From Pseudomonas sp. A-1 (GTDB taxonomy: Bacteria; Pseudomonadota; Gammaproteobacteria; Pseudomonadales; Pseudomonadaceae): a stretch of DNA of 64,000 nucleotides. The notes under the pieces are model-generated. The model did not search any database. It was not told where the DNA came from and saw nothing but the letters and a program-made list of their open reading frames with translations. A program made the translations under genes and the position numbers. Where the stretch lies: positions 1-64,000 of the forward strand of contig NZ_SSTC01000001.1 of NCBI RefSeq assembly GCF_004801855.1, given 5' to 3'. Below are positions 56,275 to 64,000 of this stretch, one piece after another (position 1 is the first letter of the stretch; each line of letters begins with the position of its first letter).

Positions 56275-57351
56275 TTACTTGCTCTGATGATGCTTAGATT
56301 TTTCTTCTAATGTGGAGTAAAATATCGACTCTAAGCTTCGTGCAACTTTTGAAGCGGCAAAGTGGTCGCGCGCAAAGCTTTTGTTGAATTCAGATGTTTC
56401 TTGTAATAGTACATCGCTTTCTAGGAATTTACGTATAGCTAGGGCGAAGTCCTCAGGGTTCTTGCTGCTAATCAGTTCGCCCATGTCTCCGTCAATAAAG
56501 AAATCGCAAATTCCTCCGACTGGTCGTGTAATAACGGGCAAGCCAAAGGCCATCGCCTCCAATATAGAAGTAGGCATGCCTTCCCCGTGCCACGTTGGTA
56601 GTAAGTAAATGTCAGACTGCGTGAAGGCCTCCGATAGCGCTGAGCCAGAGAGTACTCCACAGAACTCGACGTGATCTATTCTCTTGTCAATTACGAAGCG
56701 CTTTGCATCTTCCAAAGCACCTCCGTTACCCACGACTTTAAATCGCAAATCAGGAAAATCCGATTGCAGAATTTGAAATGCCGAGAGAGCAACAAAAATT
56801 CCTTTTTCCTCCTCTATTCGGGCGAGAAAAAGCAAACTTTCAACATGGTGTCTCGCTCGAATATCTCGGCCCACTATCAAACGATCATCGAATTTCGTGG
56901 TCGTTAAAAATGTCGGCGTGTGGATACCCCATTCCAGTAACTGCCTCTTAAAGGATGAGGCAAGCACTATGAAGCAATCAGCTCTTCCATAAATCCAAGA
57001 AAAAAGTTTCGGGCTACGGGATATTTTCTCGGCAAATTCCGATTCCCAGCCATGGAAAAAAACTATCTTTTTGACCGAGAAAAAACAGGATATCATCAAG
57101 AATAGTCCGTCCCTTATTGTTGCGTTTGCTATTAGGGATGGATTTAAAACAACTGCGTCGTAGCGGCCGAATGATAGTTTAATTGCAAACTTTACGAGGT
57201 CAAATGGGAGGCAAAATATTCCAGGGAGTCGCTTTCGCGATCCAATGTAATTGTAGTGAATTGTGTTTTTCCAGTAAGGAAAAAGCCCTTTGTAATGATT
57301 TGCAACTCCGCCGAGCAGGCTGGTGTCAGGTGTGTTGATTAGTACTTTCAA
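56275..57351 (-). CDS. family 4 glycosyltransferase (first)
   Basis: A 358-residue GT-B retaining glycosyltransferase (GT4). The N-terminal loop is 'TSLLGGVANHYKGLF', the C-terminal donor-binding region 'LFLARIEEEKGIFVALSAFQ' and the E-x7-E motif 'EGMPTSILEAMAFGLPV'. It is read 27 bp before the acyltransferase gene. GC is low and codons AT-rich, a sign of transfer. Donor and acceptor sugars cannot be inferred. Confidence 0.92.
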   Translation of the reverse strand: MKVLINTPDTSLLGGVANHYKGLFPYWKNTIHYNYIGSRKRLPGIFCLPFDLVKFAIKLSFGRYDAVVLNPSLIANATIRDGLFLMISCFFSVKKIVFFHGWESEFAEKISRSPKLFSWIYGRADCFIVLASSFKRQLLEWGIHTPTFLTTTKFDDRLIVGRDIRARHHVESLLFLARIEEEKGIFVALSAFQILQSDFPDLRFKVVGNGGALEDAKRFVIDKRIDHVEFCGVLSGSALSEAFTQSDIYLLPTWHGEGMPTSILEAMAFGLPVITRPVGGICDFFIDGDMGELISSKNPEDFALAIRKFLESDVLLQETSEFNKSFARDHFAASKVARSLESIFYSTLEEKSKHHQSK

Positions 57352-57740
57352 AATTACCTACCATGAGTCAGTCATCGTTTGGCTTAAAGTGGTTGTGAAG
57401 CGCTATTGGTTGATAGATAAGGTTTTTGATGCAGGGTGATCGCAAGGGCTAAGAAGCTTTATGTTGATTAAGTTTAGTGATATTTACGTCTTGGTTTGTT
57501 GTCATATTTTTAACGAGTAATCACGAAAAGCAGCGCTGACACAGAAGTCAGAACTTAATTTATTATAAGTTATTCATGTCGCTTTTCAGACTATCTCTAA
57601 AAACTTACATCTGCACTGTGCCAGACAGCGACAAAGGCTGCTTCTGGCATTCATGCGCCGGGCTAAGTGCTCGCAGGGCATCCCGCATGGCAGGTCGCGG
57701 GATGTGACCGATCAGGCCATTTTCAGCAGGCACCCCGGTA
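57352..57740. other. 389-bp gap inside the polysaccharide operon
   Basis: Gap between the two GT4 genes. 57352-57595 is AT-rich with nothing recognisable except possible promoter-like sequence. From about 57600 to 57740 GC jumps to 53-65% in the lines counted and contains a short minus-strand open frame described separately. The contrast suggests an inserted or leftover fragment. Confidence 0.6.
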
Positions 57741-57760
57741 TCAATAGGATGTGAGCTCAT
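57605..57760 (-). pseudogene. short GC-rich open frame, possible gene remnant
   Basis: A 51-codon frame (MSSHPIDTGVPAENGLIGHI...) starts within the 3' end of the second GT4 gene and ends at TAA (57605-57607). Its GC content (about 60%) is far above that of the AT-rich flanks. I do not recognise the sequence, and the ribosome site is weak (GAAAG). It may be the edge of a replaced native gene or an insertion-sequence scrap rather than a functional gene. Confidence 0.3.
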
Positions 57761-58889
57761 ATAGTCTTTCGTATTTTTTTACTACTGAAGAAGATGATAG
57801 ATATTCCTTCAGATGCGGATATGGGATTTTACTTTTCGCGGTTGATAGACTTTTTAAAAACTCGACAACGGGGGGGGTGCTACCGTCAAAATATAAAACA
57901 CCGCGACCTTCAAAAATATGCTTATTTTCACCGAGATAGCCAACAGGTGATGCAATAATAGGCAAGTTGGCTGCGAGCATCTCCAGTGGCGCCAAGCCAA
58001 ATGTTTCTTCTTCGGACAGAAAAATACCCGCGTGGTGAGTACTGTAGAGTTCGGCTATTTCAATGGGAGGGGTCTGGCCAAGAAAACGAACACAGGAGTT
58101 TAGATCGTATCTTTCAATTATATTTCTTAGCTGATTATAGTGCTCTTTGTTGTTGATAGGGCCAGCAATAGATAGGCAGGCATCAATGCCATGGTCTCGC
58201 AATGATCGTAGTAAAAGCAATATTAGATCTATTCTTTTTTTTGGATTAACAACAGAGCAAGTGATTAAACTTATCTGGTCGGTAGGCTTAGGTTCAAAGC
58301 TATTTACCTTAAAAAAAACCTCATTCAGAGGGTTGTCAATAATAATCGTTGGTGTATTTGTTTCGCCAGTCAGGGCCTTCTTCAAGATATTGCCTACACA
58401 TGTAAACTGATCGACAAAGCGTTTTGCTATGGCAGGTAAAATATTTACATACAGTAAGTCATTTAAAAGACTTTCCTTTTTTCGGCCTATCCATTTATAG
58501 GCGTGTAGAGTAGCTATACGAAAATACTTGCTGCTAACGCCTATAAGCCATACCAATTGGTGTGAATGCACGATGTCTGGTTGAAAATTTTTTATTTGCT
58601 GATGAACTCGGTATAGCTGAGAGAGAATTCCAGGTGCGAAGAGTTTTCCCAGATTTTCATTGGTGGGCGCCATAACTATACTTATATTTTTCGTTAGCTG
58701 AAGAGGCAGCTCGTTATACGTTGATTTTGAGGTAGGGTCGAAGGCCAGGACGCGGTATTCATACTTTTCAACCGGATCCTTGATCATCGTCTTGAGTAAT
58801 TCCTGACAGACAGAGTCAACGCCGCCAGCATTTTTTTTTCCAAAATCTAATGTGGATATCGGCATTATCAGCAATATTTTCTTTTTCAC
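57741..58889 (-). CDS. family 4 glycosyltransferase (second)
   Basis: A 382-residue GT-B fold protein: N-terminal 'FGKKNAGGVDSVCQELLKT' acceptor loop, 'DIVHSHQLVWLIGV', then the donor domain 'SLITCSVVNPKKRIDLILLL' and E-x7-E in 'SEEETFGLAPLEMLAANLPI'. It is unlike the other GT4 in sequence, so they should act at different linkages. AT-rich like its neighbours. Its stop is followed by the GC-rich islet. Confidence 0.91.
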   Translation of the reverse strand: MKKKILLIMPISTLDFGKKNAGGVDSVCQELLKTMIKDPVEKYEYRVLAFDPTSKSTYNELPLQLTKNISIVMAPTNENLGKLFAPGILSQLYRVHQQIKNFQPDIVHSHQLVWLIGVSSKYFRIATLHAYKWIGRKKESLLNDLLYVNILPAIAKRFVDQFTCVGNILKKALTGETNTPTIIIDNPLNEVFFKVNSFEPKPTDQISLITCSVVNPKKRIDLILLLLRSLRDHGIDACLSIAGPINNKEHYNQLRNIIERYDLNSCVRFLGQTPPIEIAELYSTHHAGIFLSEEETFGLAPLEMLAANLPIIASPVGYLGENKHIFEGRGVLYFDGSTPPVVEFLKSLSTAKSKIPYPHLKEYLSSSSVVKKYERLYELTSY

Positions 58890-58923
58890 ATCATGAACCT
58901 TTTATGGCCAACGGTCGGATGCA

Positions 58924-60204
58924 TCACCTGGCGCTTACTGTCTGAAATTCGTGCATCTTTTTAGTTAGATACAAGGACAGAAGGAATACAGCCAGTGCTG
59001 CAGTCTTAACGCTCAGTGAATTATTGGTGCTTGCCGCCAGAAGAAAAGTCAGAATGACGATTTTATATTGTAAAGATGAACCTTCAGCAAGCCATTTCGT
59101 GAGCGAAAAAAAGCCATAAATTAAAACACCAAAAACCGGCAAGCCCAAGGTAACAATTAACTGAATCCAGAAATTTTCAATAATTGAAACTGACGAAAGC
59201 CTTGCCACAAGCTGCGAGAAACCTTCCGATCCGGCTCCTAATAAATAGCTCCCGGCATCGACGCGAAGCAGGAAGTCAACAGCATCTAGTCGAGCCATAG
59301 CAGACGCATCAAAAGTGAGTCTGGATGCAATGCCAAAGCCTATATGGGTATGGAAAATTGCAAGATAAAATCCGATAACCAGTAAGACGACTAAAAAAGG
59401 AAGAATAACCACATACAACAGCCTGTTTTTTTTGCTCAGTTTTCCTGTGAATGCATAAGTCCAGAGTATCAAAAAAGTGGCTAAAATATATACTGCAAGA
59501 GAAGCTCTAGTCGCGAAAGCCAATAATGCCAAAAGACACAGGATGAATATATTCCATCGCCAGAAACGGCTAATAGGTGAGATAAGAGCCACCAAGGCAA
59601 CGGAAATCGTTATTAAAGCATTATTCAGGGGGTGAGCCATAAGCGCATTGGCCCGAAAAAACCAGTATGTTCCCGTTAAAGGGTTAGGAACAAGGTGGCT
59701 TCTGGTTGTGTACTCATAGATGGCAATTGAAGAGTTTAGGGTGATGATGTAAATAATAGCTTTGAATAGCTGCGTTGTGTGTTTTTTGTTTAGGTGGGCT
59801 GCAAGGATTAATGCTATCAATGAGTAGAGGTAAGTGTCGATGAAGTAAGCTGCCCCACCTATGCCCCACATGATAACTGTGTATAACATGGTAATGCAGG
59901 TGCATATGGTGGCTATAAAAATGGACTTGTTATTTATTGCGAAGTTAGATAGGAGTTTTCCGTAGCCGATGGCCCCACCAAGGATCAGCAGCGACGCAAT
60001 TATCACCCAAGTGCCAGGGTGGATTTTTAAAACCGGATTTCCGCCTTCGCTTGTGTAGGGGTATATGTTGTTAAGAATCGTGTCGCCCAGTACCAATCTG
60101 AGACTTATAGATAATGCCAGTAGGTAAAAGGCAAGTGCAGAAGCAGATATTGTGTGGCGAGATATATTCAACTCTAAGGCCCAGTCAAAGTCTAACGAAC
60201 GCAA
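58924..60204 (-). CDS. Wzy-like polysaccharide polymerase
   Basis: A 426-residue, Ile/Leu-rich membrane protein with about ten to twelve helices and a central periplasmic loop, as expected for a Wzy polymerase or O-antigen-ligase-like protein. 'IYEYTTRSHLVPNPLTGTYW', 'RANALMAHPLNNALITISV' and 'LLGAGSEGFSQLVARLSSVS' fall at the places where polymerases carry the catalytic loops. Low sequence conservation is normal in this family. About 35% GC in the line counted. It overlaps the GT2 gene by 13 bases. Confidence 0.82.
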   Translation of the reverse strand: MRSLDFDWALELNISRHTISASALAFYLLALSISLRLVLGDTILNNIYPYTSEGGNPVLKIHPGTWVIIASLLILGGAIGYGKLLSNFAINNKSIFIATICTCITMLYTVIMWGIGGAAYFIDTYLYSLIALILAAHLNKKHTTQLFKAIIYIITLNSSIAIYEYTTRSHLVPNPLTGTYWFFRANALMAHPLNNALITISVALVALISPISRFWRWNIFILCLLALLAFATRASLAVYILATFLILWTYAFTGKLSKKNRLLYVVILPFLVVLLVIGFYLAIFHTHIGFGIASRLTFDASAMARLDAVDFLLRVDAGSYLLGAGSEGFSQLVARLSSVSIIENFWIQLIVTLGLPVFGVLIYGFFSLTKWLAEGSSLQYKIVILTFLLAASTNNSLSVKTAALAVFLLSLYLTKKMHEFQTVSAR

Positions 60205-61193
60205 TCTGTAAGGCGTAATAAAGTTCTTTTAAATAGGTTTTTTGCCAGCATTTTTATTGGCAAGTTGGTGATTTTCATTGGTCGGCAGCAAAGTAGTCCC
60301 AGCCCGTTTGAATAAATTCCAATTATCAGGTTGGTGGCTTCAGTCAGTTCCTCAGAGTGATGAGTGCTTATAAAGTCAATGTCGTCAAATCTGCACGGGG
60401 GGCTATCAAGCTGGTTTCGGTATAGCTGGGTAATGTTCAGCAAGGAAATATCATCAAAATTTTTATATATTTGTAGTGCGGCGGCGTAAGCGCGGAATGT
60501 ATCAACGTAAGCTGAGTCATTTCTATTGTTGGCTGTCACGCTATGGGGGTTGACGACGTACTCATGAAGCATGTCTTTCATTAAATAGATTGATCGTGCT
60601 TTTTGGAATACGCCAATGTTGGTTATCATGTCTTCGTTGATTTTTTGCCTCCATGGTATATTGTCTAAAGGTAAGTTTTTAAGTATTTCGGCTCGGTACA
60701 GTTTGTTCCATAATGCACCATCACCAAACTCGAGGTTACAAAAACGGCTAAATATATCTTGGTTGATTCGCTGATTTTTTTTAAAAGACGTCCTCTTTCT
60801 TAGTCTTTTTCTCTCTGGGCTTACTTGGTACGATCCGCATATGACCACATCAACGCTCTGAGAAATTGCTGCGGTATGCAGTTTTTCGAACATGTGCTCC
60901 GTTGCTATGTCATCTGCGTCTAGAAAGCCAATCCAAGGTGAAGAGGCTACTTTAATGCCAGCCAATCTTGCCTGATAAACGCCTCTATTTTCGTTAAATC
61001 TTATGGTCTTTATATTTTTGTTTTTTGTTGCCAAGATTTCAATTTTTTTCCAAGAGTCATCTCTTGATGAGTCGTCGACCAAAATAATTTCTAATGCAAT
61101 ATTTTTTTGCCTCAATAGTGAAGTTATTGAGGCTTCAATTCGGTTTGTTGCGTTGTATATTGGTACAATAACTGAAATATTTGGGGTTGTCAT
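60192..61193 (-). CDS. family 2 glycosyltransferase
   Basis: A 333-residue GT-A inverting glycosyltransferase. 'ISVIVPIYNATNRIEASITS' and 'EIILVDDSSRDDSWKKI' form the nucleotide-binding region and 'WIGFLDADDIATEHMFEKLH' contains the DxD-type metal site. The C-terminal 100 residues are divergent and hydrophobic near the end. It starts two bases after the pyruvyltransferase stop. AT-rich. Confidence 0.92.
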   Translation of the reverse strand: MTTPNISVIVPIYNATNRIEASITSLLRQKNIALEIILVDDSSRDDSWKKIEILATKNKNIKTIRFNENRGVYQARLAGIKVASSPWIGFLDADDIATEHMFEKLHTAAISQSVDVVICGSYQVSPERKRLRKRTSFKKNQRINQDIFSRFCNLEFGDGALWNKLYRAEILKNLPLDNIPWRQKINEDMITNIGVFQKARSIYLMKDMLHEYVVNPHSVTANNRNDSAYVDTFRAYAAALQIYKNFDDISLLNITQLYRNQLDSPPCRFDDIDFISTHHSEELTEATNLIIGIYSNGLGLLCCRPMKITNLPIKMLAKNLFKRTLLRLTDCVR

Positions 61194-61195
61194 TT

Positions 61196-62332
61196 TTAGT
61201 TATTCGTGGTGCTGTGTTTTAGGAAATTTATTCCAAAGTAGGACGCAGAATTTAATTTTTCAGTTAGATTTTTTGGGGCTTCTTCAAGAATGAATTTTTC
61301 ATTTTTAAAGGGCATTTTTTTGTTTGATAATAGCTTTTCGCATTCAAAACTTCTGGATAGGGATTCAATTCTCGCCTGGCCGCGTCCCTCATTCCTTATG
61401 ACGAAAAATGGCTTCCCAAATATAATTGAGAAAACCATTCCGTGAAAAGAATCAGTTACCACATAGCGGCAATTGGCAAACCCAGCTAACCAGTCCAGGC
61501 AGCTCGGCATAATGAAGCTATCTAGGCTGCCTTGGAATTCATCAGTCACACTTAGTCGTGCCTGACAGGAATAAACCGGCTCATCCAACTGCTCGCTGGC
61601 TTGCTGTGCTAGAGTCTGTTTGGCCGGTGTTTTATCGAGGAAGTAGGTGTAAACGCCGTAGGGTTTGCTGCTCAGCCGCTCGGGGCCGATCAGTTGCTGG
61701 TAATCGGCCTTATCCAGCAGCAGGGTGGGGTCAAGTACGTGGCTGGCTTCTACACCAAGGTGTTTGCGGCACAGCTCGACGCCTGAGTCCTCGCGCACGC
61801 TGATGGAGTCGAACCGTTTGGCCAACGCCGCGCAGCGTCGGGTCTGCTCTTCGGTAAACTCCCATTCGTCCACGCCGAAGGATGATGCGTAGGCAATACG
61901 CTTAATTTCGAAGCCTTCAAGAAAATCGAGAAAGAAGTTTTCAATGTTCGGTGAATATTGGGGGCGCCAAGTTTGGTCGCTACCGACGATCACTGCGTCG
62001 TATTCCTCGCGGACAAAATGCGCCTTGAGTTTTGCAGTGCTGCCAAGTGGTTCAGATATGCTGAGGTTTTGGTCAATAAACGCTCGGGTGTGCTGCAGAA
62101 TGGTCGGCAGATGGCGCTCGAAATTGATCGGGGCTTTGCGTTTGCCCAGTGCCTTTTGCAGTGTGCGATAGCCAAGGCGGGCAGCATGGTAAGCTAGACC
62201 TTTAGCATCCGGTTGGCGGTCAATAGTAACTGGGTTATGCCCCATGCGTTTAAGCACCTGCTGCAGCGCCCAAGCTTGCATGATGCCACCGTAGTTTGTT
62301 CCCAGAGGCTGGGTCATGATTGCTATTTTCAT
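61196..62332 (-). CDS. polysaccharide pyruvyltransferase family protein, composition mosaic
   Basis: A 378-residue GT-B-like protein of the CsaB/WcaK pyruvyltransferase family, which puts ketal pyruvate on sugars. Motifs: 'TQPLGTNYGGIMQAWALQQV' at the N-terminus, 'DAVIVGSDQTWRPQY', 'RIAYASSFGVDEWEF', 'ISVREDSGVELCRKHLG' and 'VTDSFHGMVFSIIFGKPFFV'. The first two thirds of the gene (about 61560-62332) are GC-rich (65% in the line 61741-61800), but the end (61201-61320) is about 30% GC, so a recombination joint lies inside the reading frame without breaking it. Confidence 0.88.
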   Translation of the reverse strand: MKIAIMTQPLGTNYGGIMQAWALQQVLKRMGHNPVTIDRQPDAKGLAYHAARLGYRTLQKALGKRKAPINFERHLPTILQHTRAFIDQNLSISEPLGSTAKLKAHFVREEYDAVIVGSDQTWRPQYSPNIENFFLDFLEGFEIKRIAYASSFGVDEWEFTEEQTRRCAALAKRFDSISVREDSGVELCRKHLGVEASHVLDPTLLLDKADYQQLIGPERLSSKPYGVYTYFLDKTPAKQTLAQQASEQLDEPVYSCQARLSVTDEFQGSLDSFIMPSCLDWLAGFANCRYVVTDSFHGMVFSIIFGKPFFVIRNEGRGQARIESLSRSFECEKLLSNKKMPFKNEKFILEEAPKNLTEKLNSASYFGINFLKHSTTNN

Positions 62333-62364
62333 GCTTATTGATGCTCTACATTTTTCTGCTTTTT

Positions 62365-63903
62365 TTAATTTGTAGAAAAATTAAAAAATTTTCTACATGA
62401 CTTGGTTGTAATTTTGGATAAATACTTCTTTTCCAGGTTGTCAAGCCCAAGCAGGTAAATCGTAATAATCGTGCTGGTGACATTAATAAGTAGCCCAAGA
62501 AAAAGAGTCAGGCCGCTCGCGCTTTCAAAAACCATAAGATAATTAATTGTCCCAGCAGTAGAGGAAACCATAATGACGCGACTGATAGTTAGTTTCAGGT
62601 AACGGACCACGGCCATACCTGTCAGACGCCGCAAGATAATCAGGCGAGCGAATAATGCAGTCGCTTCAAAAATGATGCTCGTCCAGAGCACCAGAGTCGG
62701 CTTTTGCCAAATAGTCAACGCTAGGAAGGATAGTGGCACATTGCAAAGCAATAACCCACCGACCACGGTCTGGTATAAGCGGATCTTCCCTGTGGCTTGG
62801 GCTAAGGTCATCATGGGCCGTGATAGGGATTCGATCAGTGAAGCGATGATTGTTAGTCTCAGAAATACTGCAGCGTATTCTGGGGGTGCCGCCAGCCAGA
62901 TACCCAGCAGTTGCTCGGTATAAAGAAGTACCGGCATAGCGAGGGTGAGCAACAGAAAGAAGTTGTATTTCGATGCTTTCTGAACCAGTTCGTGCATCTG
63001 CTGATGCTGCCCGGCAGCGTATTGCTTGATAATCTGCGGATTGATAGCTGCTTGGACGTTCGACACGAATTGATTCAATGCACCATTGGCCTGAGAAGCG
63101 ATGCTACGACCAGCATTGACGGCAGGGCCAAAGAAGATATTAAGCAGGACGTTATTACCATGCCCGGACATGGCTGCCGCCAGGTTTCCCCAGGTGCTCC
63201 AAGCGGTAAAACCGAGCATGCTGCGAAATCGCTCGCCATCCCAACCCCACTGCAACCGCACCGCCGGGAAGAGGGTGTGGTTGATCAGCAGGTAGCCGCT
63301 GAAGCTGATCAGTGCCACGCCCAACAACAGCGCGGCGTAGGTGCTCAGTTTGTCAGAGGCCAAGTATGACAATAGCAATACCGCCACCAGCTTGAGCAGT
63401 ACATCGGTCATGCTCATCAGAGCAAACAGTCCCATGCGTTCGTTGGCCATGAGCATTGCGGTCAGGGGAACTGTCATCACGCTGACGGCAAATGCAGCGA
63501 TCGACAGGTGATAGGCCGTGAGCGCGGCATCCAGCCGGTCGGGTGGGATGGTCAGTTGGGTACTGACGAACCAGTAACCAGCCGTTTCGGCCAGCAGCGC
63601 GATGCACATTGCCATCAGTGCGTGAATCTGCAGGCTGGTATTGAACAGACTGCGCAGATTGCTGCCCTCGTTCTGCCCGAGGTCAAAGGCAAAATAACGC
63701 TGGGTAGCAGTGGTCATCGCGCCTTGCATGAAGCCCAGCAGGGCCACAAAACCGGCCACCACATGGTAGGTACCAAAATCCTCGATACCGAGCACCTCCA
63801 ATACAACGCGGGAGGTATAGAGGCCGACGGCCATGGCCAACAGCATGCGCATGTACAGCATGGCCGTGTTGCGCAATATGCGCTTGTGGTTGCTGGCTAG
63901 CAT
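62365..63903 (-). CDS. Wzx-type polysaccharide flippase
   Basis: A 512-residue MATE/MOP-superfamily membrane protein with about 12-14 helices, the right size for a lipid-linked oligosaccharide flippase. N-terminal 'RILRNTAMLYMRMLLAMAVG' and 'TSRVVLEVLGIEDFGTYHVV' are typical of Wzx/RfbX-like proteins. It would move undecaprenyl-PP-linked repeat units to the periplasm for the Wzy-like polymerase. It begins four bases after the stop of the upstream dehydrogenase gene. Confidence 0.9.
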   Translation of the reverse strand: MLASNHKRILRNTAMLYMRMLLAMAVGLYTSRVVLEVLGIEDFGTYHVVAGFVALLGFMQGAMTTATQRYFAFDLGQNEGSNLRSLFNTSLQIHALMAMCIALLAETAGYWFVSTQLTIPPDRLDAALTAYHLSIAAFAVSVMTVPLTAMLMANERMGLFALMSMTDVLLKLVAVLLLSYLASDKLSTYAALLLGVALISFSGYLLINHTLFPAVRLQWGWDGERFRSMLGFTAWSTWGNLAAAMSGHGNNVLLNIFFGPAVNAGRSIASQANGALNQFVSNVQAAINPQIIKQYAAGQHQQMHELVQKASKYNFFLLLTLAMPVLLYTEQLLGIWLAAPPEYAAVFLRLTIIASLIESLSRPMMTLAQATGKIRLYQTVVGGLLLCNVPLSFLALTIWQKPTLVLWTSIIFEATALFARLIILRRLTGMAVVRYLKLTISRVIMVSSTAGTINYLMVFESASGLTLFLGLLINVTSTIITIYLLGLDNLEKKYLSKITTKSCRKFFNFSTN

Positions 63904-63907
63904 GGTT

Positions 63908-64000
63908 TCAGCACGACTCGATCACGCCGCGGGTATCCACCAGAGCTTTCTGGCTGAGTGCCGTCTTGCTCATGGTCCTGAATTCCTTGTGATCTACCAG
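63908..64000 (-). CDS. C-terminus of nucleotide-sugar dehydrogenase, partial
   Basis: Only the last 30 codons are in the window. They read LVDHKEFRTMSKTALSQKAL then VDTRGVIESC and a stop. The 'VDHKEF' and 'LVDTRGVI' pattern is that of the C-terminal domain of UDP-N-acetylglucosamine/galactosamine 6-dehydrogenases (WbpO, TviB type), which make UDP-HexNAcA from UDP-HexNAc. It is the upstream gene of the same minus-strand operon. The assignment rests on a short stretch. Confidence 0.65.
   Translation of the reverse strand: MVDHKEFRTMSKTALSQKALVDTRGVIESC

Overview
The window is chromosomal DNA of a high-GC gammaproteobacterium, almost certainly Pseudomonadaceae (Pseudomonas or a close relative such as Azotobacter). 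The grounds are gene order and protein identity: moxR/DUF58/DUF4381 next to a ~1620-residue NAD-glutamate dehydrogenase, a complete ccmABCDEFGHI operon, smc-zipA-ligA, prfB-lysS, a 795-residue LigA, and proteins that read like FleQ and FleN. Lines counted by hand in the core regions are about 65-70% GC.

Layout. 1-10.0 kb: a minus-strand moxR operon, divergent from gdhB, a glutamine-synthetase-like enzyme and an MFS carrier. 10.2-12.5 kb: an overlapping gene pair paralogous to fleQ and fleN, both altered at catalytic motifs. 12.7-19.6 kb: the cytochrome c maturation operon. 19.8-21.6 kb: a Gln/Arg-rich lipoprotein and a K+ channel. 21.8-31.7 kb: smc, zipA, ligA, prfB (with its +1 frameshift site) and lysS. 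31.8-35.6 kb: a lipoprotein, a QEGLA/DUF1704 metallopeptidase-like protein, a DUF488 protein and a PQQ-type sugar dehydrogenase. 35.7-43.7 kb: scattered housekeeping and stress genes (pseudouridine synthase homologue, luciferase-like oxidoreductase, cold-shock protein, CvfB-like protein, exported MsrA/MsrB, a flavin monooxygenase, truncated haemoglobin). 43.3-49.7 kb: an O-antigen-ligase-like protein flanked by two VanZ-like paralogues, an AAA/PD-(D/E)XK protein, phosphomannomutase and galU. 49.8-50.6 kb: a single-polypeptide MNT-HEPN fusion.

50.9-64.0 kb is a surface-polysaccharide operon read entirely on the minus strand, from a nucleotide-sugar dehydrogenase (cut by the window edge) through Wzx, pyruvyltransferase, GT2, Wzy-like polymerase, two GT4s, acetyltransferase, an alpha/alpha-barrel protein, AsnB-type amidotransferase and WecG/TagA transferase to galE. 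Base composition falls to about 30-50% GC in its middle and rises again inside the pyruvyltransferase gene, so the cluster is a mosaic of acquired DNA between native flanks. GalU, GalE, phosphomannomutase and the sugar dehydrogenase would supply activated sugars. The amidotransferase, acetyltransferase and pyruvyltransferase suggest a decorated acidic polymer.

The most unusual items are the MNT-HEPN fusion that keeps both the nucleotidyltransferase and RX4HXY motifs, the FleQ/FleN-like pair with GAFTGA replaced by GALPGA and the MinD-type switch Asp replaced by Ser, an RsuA-type enzyme with Glu in place of the catalytic Asp, tandem 21-bp-spaced sites in front of the lone flavin monooxygenase, and a recombination boundary inside the pyruvyltransferase gene. 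I saw no tRNA, rRNA, CRISPR array, intact insertion sequence or prophage.
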